This document shows, in pieces, positions 24,399 through 33,547 of a DNA stretch of 64,000 nucleotides (positions are counted from its first letter, which is position 1; each line of letters opens with the position of its first letter). The translations under genes were made by a program, and so were the position numbers. Location of the stretch: positions 1 through 64,000 of the forward strand of contig JAUIGU010000021.1 of assembly GCA_030432595.1 (NCBI GenBank). Reading direction: 5' to 3'. A model generated the notes under the pieces. The model searched no databases. It had not been told where the DNA came from and worked only from the letters and a program-made list of their open reading frames with translations. This DNA comes from Phycisphaerae bacterium (GTDB lineage Bacteria; Planctomycetota; Phycisphaerae; Phycisphaerales; Phycisphaeraceae).

Positions 24399-27300
24399 AT
24401 GAGCCTGTTCACCCAACACGCCGCCCGCCGCGTCCTCTTCTTCGACGGGGCCATGGGCACGTCGATCCACAACCTCGACGACCTCGAACTCGAGCGCGAC
24501 TACCTCGGCCGCGAGAACTGCACCGAGGTGCTGCTGCTCACCCGGCCCGAAGTCATCCAAGGCATCCACGAGACGTTCCTCGAAGCCGGGGCCGACGGCG
24601 TCGAGACCGACAGCTTCAACGCCCAGCTGCACACCATGGAAGACCAGGACCTGGTCGACAAGGTGCACGAGCTGAACAAGACCGCCGCCGAGGTTGCGCG
24701 GGCCGCGTGCGACAAGTTCGCCACGCCCGACCGGCCGCGCTTCGTGATCGGCTCGATGGGCCCGGGCACGAAGCTCATCACCCTGGGCAACATCGACTGG
24801 GACACGATGCGGGAGAGTTACGCCGCGCAGGTACGCGGCCTGCTCGACGGCGGGGCCGACGTGCTGCTGCTCGAAACGGCGCAGGACATTCTTCAAGTGA
24901 AGTGCGCGTTGTCCGCGACGTTCGGCGTGCTCGAAGAGCGCGGCCTCACGCCCGACACCGGCGGCGCTTCCGGGGGCGACATCCCCGTCATGGTGCAGGT
25001 CACCATCGAGCAGTTCGGCACCACGCTGGTGGGCACCGACATCGCCGGCTGCGTCGCGGCGCTGCGCGACTTCCCGATCTATTCGTTGGGGATGAACTGC
25101 GCGACCGGGCCGGTCGAGATGTCCGAGCACGTCCACTACTTAGGCAAGAACTGGGACCGCGCGATCTCGCTGCTGCCCAACGCGGGCCTGCCCACCCTCG
25201 TCGAGGGCAAGACCATCTTCCCGCTGGGGCCCAAACCCTTCGCCGAGAAGGTCGCCGAGTACGTCAAGACCGCGGGCCTGAACATCGTCGGCGGCTGCTG
25301 CGGCACCACGCCCGGCCACATCGCCGCGCTCGTCGAAGCGATCGGCCTCGACCACGCACCGGTGAAGATCGACAAAAACCCTTGGAAACCCGCGATTTCC
25401 TCACTCATGGGCGCCGTCGAGTACCGCCAGGACAACTCCATCCTCAACGTCGGCGAACGCACCAACGCCTCGGGCTCGCGCAAGTTCAAGCGTTTGCTCG
25501 AGGAAGAGAACTGGGACGAGATCGTTTCGCTGGCCCGCGAGATGGTCAAGGAAGGCTCGCACGTCGTCGACGTCAACGTGGACTACGCCGGCCGGGACAA
25601 CGCGGCCGACATGACCACGGTCGTGTCCAAGCTGGTGAACCAGGTCAACGCGCCGTTGATGCTCGACAGCACGCAGCCGGCCACCATTGAGGCAGGACTC
25701 AAATCCGCCGGCGGCAAGTGCATCATCAACTCGGCCAACCTCGAAGACGGCGAAGAAAAGTTCGCCCAGATGTGCGCGTTGGCGAAACGCTACGGCGCGG
25801 GCCTGGTGCTGGGCACCATCGACGAAGACCCCGAAGAGGCGATGGCGCGGACGCGCGACCGCAAGCTGTCCATCGCCGAGCGCATGCACCAACTCGCCAC
25901 CCAGCAGCACGGCCTCGACGAGGCCGACCTGATGTTCGACCCGCTCGTGCTGCCCGTGTCCACCGGCATGGAGCAGGACAAGCGCTCGGGCCTGGAAACC
26001 ATCGAGGGCACGCGGCTCATTGCGCAGCGCTTCCCGAACTGCCAGATCACCTGCGGGCTGTCGAACATCTCGTTCGGCCTCAACCCCGCGGCCCGGCAGG
26101 TACTCAACTCGGTGTTTCTCTCCGAACTGGTCGACGCCGGCATGACCAGCGCGATCCTGCACGTCAGCAAGATCCTGCCTAAGAACCGCATCCCCGACGA
26201 GCAGTGGAACGCGGCGCTGGACGTGCTTTACGACCGCCCCGCCGATCAACCCGTCACGCTCGAAGACGGCTCGAAAACCACGGAATCCCTGCAGATTTTC
26301 ATCGATCTGTTCAGCAACGCCGAGGCCCAGTCGACCAAGGTCGACCTCGCCGAGCTGCCGCTGGAAGAACGCCTCCGCAAGCACATCATCGACGGCGAAA
26401 AGAAAGGCTTGGAAGACACGCTCACCGAAGCCCGCGAGAAATACGCGCCCTTGGACATCATCAACGACCACCTGCTCGACGGCATGAAGGTCGTGGGCGA
26501 GTTGTTCGGCTCGGGGCAGATGCAGCTGCCGTTCGTGCTCCAGAGCGCGACCGTGATGAAGGCCGCGGTCGCGTTGCTCGAGCCGTTCATGGAAAAGGTC
26601 GACGGGCAAACGAAAGGCACCATGCTGCTCGCCACCGTGCGCGGCGACGTCCACGACATCGGCAAGAACCTCGTGGACATCATCCTCTCCAACAACGGCT
26701 ACACCGTGCACAACATCGGCATCAAGGTGCCGATCAACGAGATCGTCGCCAAGTACAAAGAAACCAAGCCCGACGCGATCGGCCTGTCCGGGCTGCTCGT
26801 GAAGTCGGTCAACGTCATGGAGGAAAACCTCCACGAGCTCAACAACCTGGGGATCGACGTGCCGATGATCCTCGGCGGCGCGGCGCTCCAACGCTCGTAC
26901 TGCGAGGGCCACCTGCGTTCGATCTACAAGGGCAGCACCTTCCACGGCACCGACGCCTTCGAGGGCCTCCGCCTGATGGACCACCTCTGCACGGGAAAGA
27001 TCGACGAACTCAACACCGAGGTCGATGAGCGGATCGCCGGCGGCAAGGAACGCGAAGAAAAGATCGCCGCGCTCAAGGAACGCGCTCAGACGAGCCGCGA
27101 CCGTGAGGGAACGGGCACCGCGACGCTGCCGGCCCGTTCCGACGTCGCCGTCCTCGAACCTGGAGACATCCCGACCCCGCCCTTCTGGGGCTCCCGCGTC
27201 GTCACCGACCTGGCGATGAAGGACATCTACCCCTTCGTCAACGAGTCCGCCCTGTTCAAGACGCAGTGGCAGTTCGTGCGCGGCGACAAGTCCACGCAGG

Positions 27301-27965
27301 ACTACGAAAACCAGCTCGAACACGAGGTCCGGCCGATCTACGACCGTCTGAAAAAGTCAATGGTCGAGAACGACATCCTGCGCCCCGCCGTGACCTACGG
27401 CTACTACCCGTGCAATTCGCAGGGCGATGACCTTGTCGTTTTCGACGCCGAGGATCACGACAAGGAGGTCGCACGGTTCACCAACTTCCCGCGGCAGCGC
27501 GAGCGCAAGCGCCTGTGCCTGTCGGACTTCTTCCTGCCCATCGATTCGGGCCAGCGCGACGTGCTGGCGATGCAGTGCGTCACCATGGGCGACGAGGTCA
27601 GCAAGCTCGCCAAAAAGCACTTCGACGCCGACGACTACACCGAGTACCTCTACGTGCACGGCATGGGGGTCGAGTGCGCCGAGGCCCTGGCCGAGCTGTG
27701 GCACAAACGCGTCCGTACCGAGCTGGGCATCGGCAACGACGACAGCCCGAAGATCAAGCAACTTTTCACGCAGAAGTACCGCGGGTCCCGCTACAGCTTC
27801 GGCTATCCGTCGTGCCCGGAGATGAGCGACCAGGACATCCTCTGGCAGCTCATCGACCCCACGCGCATCGGGTGCGAACTCACCGAGAACTGGCAGATTG
27901 ACCCCGAACAGAGCACGTCCGCGATCATCGTGCACCACCCCGAGGCGAAATACTTCAACACGTGA
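24399..27965 (+). CDS. metH: Cobalamin-dependent methionine synthase
   Basis: Transfers a methyl group from methyltetrahydrofolate to homocysteine through methylcobalamin. 1188 residues in the full four-module order. Homocysteine domain, 1-310, with zinc cysteines in GMNCATGP and GGCCGTTP. Pterin domain about 345-600 (NVGERTNASGSRKF, MLDSTQPATIEAGLK). Cobalamin cap and Rossmann domain about 630-890, with DVHDIGKN and the cobalt-ligating His752. Reactivation domain about 925-1188, with RGSRYSFGYPSCP for S-adenosylmethionine. Residues 898-917 (SRDREGTGTATLPARSDVA) are an in-frame REP-like insertion in the linker. Convergent with korB, 12 bases apart. Cobalamin dependence implies a B12 source. 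Confidence 0.96.
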   Translation: MSLFTQHAARRVLFFDGAMGTSIHNLDDLELERDYLGRENCTEVLLLTRPEVIQGIHETFLEAGADGVETDSFNAQLHTMEDQDLVDKVHELNKTAAEVARAACDKFATPDRPRFVIGSMGPGTKLITLGNIDWDTMRESYAAQVRGLLDGGADVLLLETAQDILQVKCALSATFGVLEERGLTPDTGGASGGDIPVMVQVTIEQFGTTLVGTDIAGCVAALRDFPIYSLGMNCATGPVEMSEHVHYLGKNWDRAISLLPNAGLPTLVEGKTIFPLGPKPFAEKVAEYVKTAGLNIVGGCCGTTPGHIAALVEAIGLDHAPVKIDKNPWKPAISSLMGAVEYRQDNSILNVGERTNASGSRKFKRLLEEENWDEIVSLAREMVKEGSHVVDVNVDYAGRDNAADMTTVVSKLVNQVNAPLMLDSTQPATIEAGLKSAGGKCIINSANLEDGEEKFAQMCALAKRYGAGLVLGTIDEDPEEAMARTRDRKLSIAERMHQLATQQHGLDEADLMFDPLVLPVSTGMEQDKRSGLETIEGTRLIAQRFPNCQITCGLSNISFGLNPAARQVLNSVFLSELVDAGMTSAILHVSKILPKNRIPDEQWNAALDVLYDRPADQPVTLEDGSKTTESLQIFIDLFSNAEAQSTKVDLAELPLEERLRKHIIDGEKKGLEDTLTEAREKYAPLDIINDHLLDGMKVVGELFGSGQMQLPFVLQSATVMKAAVALLEPFMEKVDGQTKGTMLLATVRGDVHDIGKNLVDIILSNNGYTVHNIGIKVPINEIVAKYKETKPDAIGLSGLLVKSVNVMEENLHELNNLGIDVPMILGGAALQRSYCEGHLRSIYKGSTFHGTDAFEGLRLMDHLCTGKIDELNTEVDERIAGGKEREEKIAALKERAQTSRDREGTGTATLPARSDVAVLEPGDIPTPPFWGSRVVTDLAMKDIYPFVNESALFKTQWQFVRGDKSTQDYENQLEHEVRPIYDRLKKSMVENDILRPAVTYGYYPCNSQGDDLVVFDAEDHDKEVARFTNFPRQRERKRLCLSDFFLPIDSGQRDVLAMQCVTMGDEVSKLAKKHFDADDYTEYLYVHGMGVECAEALAELWHKRVRTELGIGNDDSPKIKQLFTQKYRGSRYSFGYPSCPEMSDQDILWQLIDPTRIGCELTENWQIDPEQSTSAIIVHHPEAKYFNT
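27092..27149. repeat. REP-like palindrome inserted in frame in metH
   Basis: Starts GAGCCGCGACCGTGAGGGA; the inner arms GGAACGGGC (27108-27116) and GCCCGTTCC (27132-27140) pair perfectly around 15 bases, and the outer parts pair imperfectly. The start resembles one arm of the inverted repeat at 23086-23153. It encodes the interdomain residues 898-917 of MetH. Confidence 0.65.
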
Positions 27966-27977
27966 TCCTGGCTTGGC

Positions 27978-29030
27978 TCACGCGCCGATCGTGTACGTGT
28001 CGCCGGCGTTGTAGAGCGCGTCCAGATCGCCCGCGCCGCGTTTCTTGATCGCGGCATCGACCTGCTGCTGCACGAGGGTCTCGTAGCAGTCGCGCTCTTC
28101 GGCGTACAGCACACCCAACGGCTCGGGGAAGCCAGACACGTTGTTGCCGTCGGCGTCGAACACCGCGTGCAGCGTCGCGAGCATCATCGCCAGCGGCTTG
28201 TTGGTCTGGTCGTGCACGATCAGGTCGTCTTCGGCGACACCGCCACTTCCGGGGTCACCCAGCGTGACGACTTCCGGCCGCAGGCCGAGCAGGCGGATGC
28301 CCTTGTCGCGGTCCTTGCCGAAGATCAGCGGCTTGCCGTGCTCGAGGTAGACGACGTTGTCTTCGCGGGTGTCCTTGCCGGTGAGTTCCGCGAAGGCGTT
28401 GTCGTTGAAGATGTTGCAGTTCTGGTAGATCTCGACGAACGCGCTGCCCTTGTGCTCGGCCCCGGCCTGCATGACCGGCACCAGCCCGCGGTCCTTGTCG
28501 GTCGAGCGCGCGACGAAGGATGCGCCGGCCGCCAGCGCGACCTGGCACGGGTCCACGGGGAAGTCCAGCGAGCCGAACGGCGTGGACTTGGTCTTCTTGC
28601 CCTGCTCGGAGGTCGGCGAGTACTGGCCCTTGGTCAGCCCGTAGATGCGGTTGTTGAACAGCAGCAGGTTGACGTCCACGTTGCGACGCAGGATGTGCAT
28701 CATGTGGTTGCCGCCGATGGAGAACCCGTCGCCGTCGCCGGTGACCATCCACACGTCAAGGTCCGGGTTGGCGACCTTGATCCCGGTGACGAACCCGGGG
28801 GCCCGGCCGTGGATCGAGTGGAAGCCGTACGTGTTCATGTAGTACGGGAAGCGGGACGAGCACCCGATCCCCGACACGAAGACCGTGTTCTCACGCTTCA
28901 GTTGGAGCGCCTGCGCGACGCGCTGCGCCGCGTTGAGGATCGCGTAATCGCCACAGCCCGGACACCACCGCACATCCTGGTCGGAGGCGTAGTCCTTGGC
29001 TTTGAGTACGGGGAGGTTGGTTTCAGGCAT
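27978..29030 (-). CDS. korB: 2-oxoacid:ferredoxin oxidoreductase, beta subunit
   Basis: Thiamine-diphosphate subunit of a 2-oxoglutarate-type (KorAB) oxidoreductase that makes acyl-CoA, CO2 and reduced ferredoxin in the TCA cycle. 350 residues. DVRWCPGCGDYAIL near residue 20, GIGCSSRFPYYMNTYGFHSIHGR, the ThDP/Mg motif GDGDGFSIGGNHMMHILRRN, and NNRIYGLTKGQYSPTS, as expected. It lacks an added ferredoxin domain; cysteines in the N-terminal part suit one 4Fe-4S cluster. Third gene of korA-small ORF-korB. Which 2-oxoacid is used cannot be proved, but 2-oxoglutarate is most likely. Confidence 0.93.
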   Translation of the reverse strand: MPETNLPVLKAKDYASDQDVRWCPGCGDYAILNAAQRVAQALQLKRENTVFVSGIGCSSRFPYYMNTYGFHSIHGRAPGFVTGIKVANPDLDVWMVTGDGDGFSIGGNHMMHILRRNVDVNLLLFNNRIYGLTKGQYSPTSEQGKKTKSTPFGSLDFPVDPCQVALAAGASFVARSTDKDRGLVPVMQAGAEHKGSAFVEIYQNCNIFNDNAFAELTGKDTREDNVVYLEHGKPLIFGKDRDKGIRLLGLRPEVVTLGDPGSGGVAEDDLIVHDQTNKPLAMMLATLHAVFDADGNNVSGFPEPLGVLYAEERDCYETLVQQQVDAAIKKRGAGDLDALYNAGDTYTIGA

Positions 29031-29088
29031 GATTAATGGTCTTGTGCTTTCTCAATCATCAGGGTCGTTCGTCGGCCATAGGGCCGAT

Positions 29089-29370
29089 TCATCTTCGATC
29101 CGGTTTCCGCCTCACCTGCTTGTCGGTGGTCTCCGCCGGTTCGGGTTCAAGGTAGACGTCGATGCCGAGGTCGGTGAGTTTCGCGGCGAGGTAGGCCTGG
29201 GCGTCTTCAACGCCCTTGTTGTAGGCGTGGACGACGACGGTGTTCGCCAAATCCTTCAACGCCATCTCTGCATCCATCTCGTCTGCGTCGAGGTTGAAGC
29301 GGCGGTTCATGATGGCGCGGAAGGCTTCGACCTGTTCGTAGGTCTGCTCCTTAGTGAATTCGAGGGGCAT
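29089..29370 (-). CDS. Small hypothetical protein between korA and korB
   Basis: 93 residues from the ATG at 29370, which has GGAAA about seven bases upstream; a longer frame reaches back to overlap korA. Mostly helical and acidic: MPLEFTKEQTYEQVEAFRAI, then DMALKDLANTVVVHAYNKG-type core and a charged, disordered tail ending KPDRR. No family recognised. Its place between two subunits of one enzyme, with gaps of 35 and 58 bases, suggests co-expression and perhaps a small accessory or assembly role. Confidence 0.7.
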   Translation of the reverse strand: MPLEFTKEQTYEQVEAFRAIMNRRFNLDADEMDAEMALKDLANTVVVHAYNKGVEDAQAYLAAKLTDLGIDVYLEPEPAETTDKQVRRKPDRR

Positions 29371-29405
29371 CGGTCTTTCCTGATGCTTTTTGCGGTCACC
29401 GCAAA

Positions 29406-31376
29406 TCATGCCGATGCGGCACTGCCGACGAGGCTTTCGATCATGCTTTCCAGTTCCTCCACCATGAACGGCTTACCCTGCACCTTGTTGATGCCGACGG
29501 CGTCGACGAGGTACTTGCCGCGGATGAGGAGGCGGAGTTGGCCGGTGTTGAGTTCGGGGATGAGGACTTGTTTGAACTTGCGGAGCACGTCGCCGGTGTT
29601 GGCGGGCATGGGGGAGAGGTGCCGCAGGTGGGCCTGGCTGACGGAGTGGCCCTTGGCGCGGGCGCGTTGGACGGCGGTGGTGATGCTGCCGTAGGTGCCG
29701 CCCCAGCCGAGCACCAACAAATCGCCGGACGCGTCGCCCTGCAACACTTCGAGGTCGGGGACAAGGGTTTTATCCTCAGCGATTTTTTCGACCTTCGCGT
29801 GGCGGAGGTCGGTCATGAGCTGGTGGTTGTCGGGGTCGTAGGAGACGTTGCCGGTGATGTTCTGTTTTTCGAGGCCGCCGAGGCGGTGCATGCCGTCGGG
29901 GGTGCCGGGGACCATCCAGGGGCGGGTGTGGTTTTCGTTGCGTTGGTAGGGGAGGAATTCGGCGTGGTCACCGGTGTCGCCGTTCGCCGCGGTCGCAGCC
30001 CCGGAAGCGCTTCCGGGGCTATCGGGGTGATTCACTTCGATCTTTTTGAAGTCGGCGGCTTTGGGGACGAGCCAGGGCTCGCTGCCGTTGGCGAGGTAGC
30101 CGTCGGTGAGGAGTATGACGGGCACCATGCGGGTCATGGCGATGCGGGCGGCGTCGATGGCGGTATCGAAGCAGTCGGCGGGGCTGCGCGGGGCGAGGAC
30201 GACGACGGGGGCGTCGCCGTTGCGGCCGTACATGGCTTGCAGCAGGTCGGACTGCTCGGTCTTGGTCGGAAGGCCGGTGGAAGGCCCGCCGCGCTGAACG
30301 TTGACGACGACCAGCGGCAGCTCGGTCATGACGGCCAAGCCGACGGCCTCGGCCTTGAGCGCGAGGCCCGGGCCGGACGTGCCGGTGACGCCGAGCTGCC
30401 CGGCGAAGGACGCGCCGATGGCCATGCAGACCGCGGCGATCTCGTCCTCGGCCTGGACGGTCTTGACGCCGAAGTGCTTCATCGGCGCGAGGTTGTGCAG
30501 GATGTCCGACGCGGGCGTGATCGGGTAGGTCGCGTAGACCACGTCCTTGCCCGCGAGCTGCCCGGCGGTGATCAGGCCCATCGCGAGCGCTTCGTTGCCG
30601 GTGACCTTGCGGTACAGGCCGGGCGCGATGTCGGCCTTCTCGACGTGGTAACGCTCGGAGATGATCTCGGCGGTCTCGCCGAACGCCCAGCCGGCACGGA
30701 GGGCTTTGATGTTTGCCTCGGCGACGGCGGGGAGCTTCTTGCGCACCGCGAAGGTTTCAGTTAAGTGTTCCTCGGTCGTGTCCAGCGGGCGGTCGAACAG
30801 CCAGAACACCAACCCCAGCGTCCACATGTTCCGGCAGCGGTTGACGCTGCGCGGGTCGAGACCAGAGTCTTTCAGCACTGCCTGGTTGAGCTTGGTGATC
30901 GGCACGCGGTACAGGCGGAAGCGTGACGACAGCTCGGGATCGTCGAGCGGGTTGGTCGGTTCTTTCGACCCTTCGGGCGTGGGGTAGCCGGCTTTTTTGA
31001 GGTTGGTTTTGGAGAACTCGTCATCGTTGACGATGACGATGCCGCCGGGGTCGACATCCGCGAGGTGGGCCTTGAGCGCCGCGGGGTTCATGGCGATGAG
31101 GGCGTCGACCTTGTCGCCGGGGTGGAAGATGTCGTCAGCGGCGAAATGGACCTGGAAGCCCGACACGCCGGCAACGGTGCCGGCGGGGGCGCGGATCTCG
31201 GCGGGGAAGTCGGGGAAGGTGGCGACGTCGTTGCCGAAGATCGCGGAGGTGTCGGTGAGCTGCGTGCCGGCGAGCTGCATGCCGTCGCCGGAGTCGCCGG
31301 CGAAGCGAACGACGACGGAGCGCAGCGGCTCGGGGGCGAGCGTGGAGGATTGGCTGTTGGCGGGGGAATCGGTCAT
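29406..31376 (-). CDS. korA: 2-oxoacid:ferredoxin oxidoreductase, fused gamma-alpha subunit
   Basis: Partner of korB. From the ATG at 31376 (656 residues): gamma domain about 20-205 (VVRFAGDSGDGMQLAG), then the pyrimidine-binding alpha domain from about 260 (GNEALAMGLITAGQLAG, YPITPASDILHNLA, GASFAGQLGVTGTSGPGLALKAE), the MTRMVPVILLTDGYL strand and the C-terminal LGWGGTYGSITTAVQRAR domain. The interdomain linker before FLPYQRNENHTRPWM is longer than usual because a 24-base palindrome lies in it (residues 453-460, reading about SPGSASGAA). The frame is intact, so the enzyme should still be made. Confidence 0.94.
   Translation of the reverse strand: MTDSPANSQSSTLAPEPLRSVVVRFAGDSGDGMQLAGTQLTDTSAIFGNDVATFPDFPAEIRAPAGTVAGVSGFQVHFAADDIFHPGDKVDALIAMNPAALKAHLADVDPGGIVIVNDDEFSKTNLKKAGYPTPEGSKEPTNPLDDPELSSRFRLYRVPITKLNQAVLKDSGLDPRSVNRCRNMWTLGLVFWLFDRPLDTTEEHLTETFAVRKKLPAVAEANIKALRAGWAFGETAEIISERYHVEKADIAPGLYRKVTGNEALAMGLITAGQLAGKDVVYATYPITPASDILHNLAPMKHFGVKTVQAEDEIAAVCMAIGASFAGQLGVTGTSGPGLALKAEAVGLAVMTELPLVVVNVQRGGPSTGLPTKTEQSDLLQAMYGRNGDAPVVVLAPRSPADCFDTAIDAARIAMTRMVPVILLTDGYLANGSEPWLVPKAADFKKIEVNHPDSPGSASGAATAANGDTGDHAEFLPYQRNENHTRPWMVPGTPDGMHRLGGLEKQNITGNVSYDPDNHQLMTDLRHAKVEKIAEDKTLVPDLEVLQGDASGDLLVLGWGGTYGSITTAVQRARAKGHSVSQAHLRHLSPMPANTGDVLRKFKQVLIPELNTGQLRLLIRGKYLVDAVGINKVQGKPFMVEELESMIESLVGSAASA
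29997..30020. repeat. Perfect 24-base palindrome inside korA
   Basis: Half-site AGCCCCGGAAGC and its exact reverse complement. It differs from the terminator palindrome at 12830-12853 only by one symmetrical C/G exchange. Inserted in frame in a surface linker. Confidence 0.85.
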
Positions 31377-31471
31377 GACTGGCTTTTTACAGGGGAAACC
31401 CACATCTTAGCAGACCCCTGCCTCACCCCACAGGTGTTCAGCCAGCACCGGCCGTGATGGTTTAGGCAAGT

Positions 31472-31894
31472 TCAGGCGCTGCCGATGACGAAGACAAACC
31501 GCACCCGATCCGGCCCAATCTTCAAACTCAAGAACGACAGGATATGCATCACGATCTGGACTTCGAGCGAGAGCTGGTCTGGCGTCAAGTCATGGTGTTG
31601 GATCGCCCGATCCACTTCGTCGGAACTCAGCCAGCCTGCGTTATGTGGGTCTTCGGTGTCGAAGTAGGTCGATACCGGGTGGCTCGCATTCTCGGGTCGG
31701 CCTCGCTGGGGGAAAAGAGGCGGGATGCACGTCTCGTTGCGACAACCGGAAACCGCTCCGTAGAACGGGTAGTCCTTGTTGGAATAGAGGTCGCCCCATT
31801 GGCCGAGGGGCAGACACTCCACACCCGCCGAATCACTGAACGGAGGGTCCTGGTGAACGTCGTACTCAATCCAGGCTGTGAGATCTGCGCCCAT
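31472..31894 (-). CDS. Hypothetical protein of the MGxDI..WIEYD type
   Basis: 140 residues from the ATG at 31894 (an earlier ATG at 31915 is possible). The pattern MGADLTAWIEYD, then a YPFYGAVSGCRN segment, PPLFPQRGRPENAS and DPHNAGWLSSDEVDRA, follows the layout of a scattered family of small proteins found in phages and diverse bacteria whose function is unknown. GC content is below that of its neighbours, so transfer is possible. No ribosome binding site stands out. It lies 21 bases upstream of the L,D-transpeptidase stop on the same strand but is probably an independent unit. Confidence 0.65.
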   Translation of the reverse strand: MGADLTAWIEYDVHQDPPFSDSAGVECLPLGQWGDLYSNKDYPFYGAVSGCRNETCIPPLFPQRGRPENASHPVSTYFDTEDPHNAGWLSSDEVDRAIQHHDLTPDQLSLEVQIVMHILSFLSLKIGPDRVRFVFVIGSA

Positions 31895-31915
31895 GAGTGA
31901 GGCCAACCGATGCAA

Positions 31916-33172
31916 TCACGGCACGATCTTCACCGTGCTCTGGCCCGGCGTGAGCATGTTGTAGACCATCGCGACGTCGGCGTCGGCGAGGCGGATGCAG
32001 CCCATCGAGAGGTTCTTGCCGATGGAGTCGGGGTCGATGGTGCCGTGGATGCCGAAGCCGCTGCGGGTGCGCGTGTTCTCGTCGGTGCCGGAGATGGGGA
32101 CCCAGTACTCACCGATGGGGTTGTTGGGGTCGCCGGCGGGGAAGTATTCGTTGGTGTTGGGGTTGCGCCAGTCGGGGTTTTCGACCTTGCCGTTGGCGAC
32201 GACCCAGTCACCGACCGGCGTGTTGTCGTTGGCGCCCAAACCGACGGGGAAGGACGCAAGGAAGACGGGCGTGCCGTCGGTGCCTTCGACGAACGTGTCC
32301 ATGACGAACTGCGACTTGGACACGCGGGCGTGGATCGGGCCGTTGATGAGTTTCAAGGGTTGCCCGACGCGGATGCGGTTTGCGTTGATGCCGTTGATCA
32401 TCTCAAGCAGTTGGTACGGCACGCCGGCGCGGCGGCCGATGCTGCCGAGCAGGTCGCCGGACTGGACCCGGTAGACCGACGTGGCGGGGTCGTTGGGCAC
32501 GGCCTCGGGCGAAAAGACCAGTAGCGCGTTGAGGTCGGTGAGGCGTTGCCGGATGAGGTCGGCGTCGGTGGCGCTGAGCCGGTCGAGGCTGCCGAGAAGA
32601 AGTGTGGAGAGCTGAGCCCGTCCGGTGATCGGCTGGTTGCCGTCGAGCATGTCGAGGCCTTCGCGCAAGAGCCGGCCGACCTCGCCGGTGGCGGCGACGA
32701 CGCCGGGCAGGCGGCGGGTGTCGTCGGCGGTGGTGTTGTTCGTGGCGGACGCGCTGTTTGTTGAGCCGGTGGTGTTGTCGGCGGTGCCGTTTAAATGGTT
32801 CGGTTCTTCCGCGGCGGCGATCGGCGGCGGCGCGGGCGTGTCGTCGGAGTCGTCGGGGTCGTCGATGATGGGTGGCCGGCGCGTCTCGGCCGGGGGCGTG
32901 AAGGATCGCTCGGGCTCGGCCGTCCGGTCGGTGACGGGCTGGGCGGAAGGCGAAGGTTCGGCGTTCGACGCGTCGTGGTCGACGGTGTCGGTGCTCTGCC
33001 CGTTGCTGCCGGCCACGTCGGCGGGGGCGTCGTCCTTGAACAGCACCCAGTAGCCGATGATGGCGGCGACGACCACGAGCAGCGCGATCTTCCACCGGCC
33101 GCCGGACCCGCGGCGCGACTTGCCGTACCCGCCGCCTCGTGCGGCCCGGGGGGATTGAGAGGACAACACCAT
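31916..33172 (-). CDS. LysM-containing L,D-transpeptidase (YkuD family)
   Basis: Cross-links or anchors peptidoglycan through L,D bonds. 418 residues; the ATG at 33172 has GGAG nine bases upstream. A short basic cytoplasmic start, one membrane anchor (about 28-45), a long Pro/Thr/Asp-rich linker and helical part, a LysM domain (YRVQSGDLLGSIGRRAGVPYQLLEMINGIN) and a C-terminal YkuD domain with the catalytic His in FGIHGT and Cys in SMGCIRLADADV. So the enzyme is membrane-tethered with the catalytic end in the periplasm. The N-terminal linker is unusually long. Confidence 0.92.
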   Translation of the reverse strand: MVLSSQSPRAARGGGYGKSRRGSGGRWKIALLVVVAAIIGYWVLFKDDAPADVAGSNGQSTDTVDHDASNAEPSPSAQPVTDRTAEPERSFTPPAETRRPPIIDDPDDSDDTPAPPPIAAAEEPNHLNGTADNTTGSTNSASATNNTTADDTRRLPGVVAATGEVGRLLREGLDMLDGNQPITGRAQLSTLLLGSLDRLSATDADLIRQRLTDLNALLVFSPEAVPNDPATSVYRVQSGDLLGSIGRRAGVPYQLLEMINGINANRIRVGQPLKLINGPIHARVSKSQFVMDTFVEGTDGTPVFLASFPVGLGANDNTPVGDWVVANGKVENPDWRNPNTNEYFPAGDPNNPIGEYWVPISGTDENTRTRSGFGIHGTIDPDSIGKNLSMGCIRLADADVAMVYNMLTPGQSTVKIVP

Positions 33173-33547
33173 CGGTTCCGACTCCTTGCAAACACACGGG
33201 AAACCGCCATGGTACGGCAAGGCGCGGCGACGGGTTCAGACAGAGCTGAAAGCAGCTGACCGGCCCTAGCGCAGCGCCACGGCCGCATGAGAGCGCGAAT
33301 CTCGAGACGAAACCCCCATGCCGGGGACAAACGGAGCTGCACTTGGGATGCCGCGGTTAGGGGACAAGAACTGCGGTGCGCGAGCGCGGCGACCTGGAGC
33401 GGATTCAAACATCGCTGATTGAATACCCCGACGCCACGGGTTTCTTTTGCTTGGCATTCCAACGCTTCATCGATATCATCAAAGGCGGTTCCCACCCGCC
33501 TTCAGACTGTTTCCGGGCTCCCCCACACAGTCTTTCCGGAGAAAACG
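33173..33547. other. Intergenic divergent region, no gene seen
   Basis: 375 bases between the L,D-transpeptidase start and a PEP-CTERM gene. Contains a small hairpin (GGCGG-TTCCCA-CCGCC type, about 33485-33503) shortly before the PEP-CTERM gene. Overlapping short frames show no domain. Both promoters must lie here; none could be assigned with confidence. Confidence 0.5.

Noticed and set aside
25401-27323. Minus-strand 640-codon open frame inside metH
   Set aside because: Antisense shadow in high-GC DNA; metH on the plus strand shows all family motifs.
33446-33470. Sigma-54 promoter (TGGCAT...GC) before the PEP-CTERM gene
   Set aside because: Spacing between the GG and GC elements is one base short of the strict rule, and the other PEP-CTERM genes lack a similar site.
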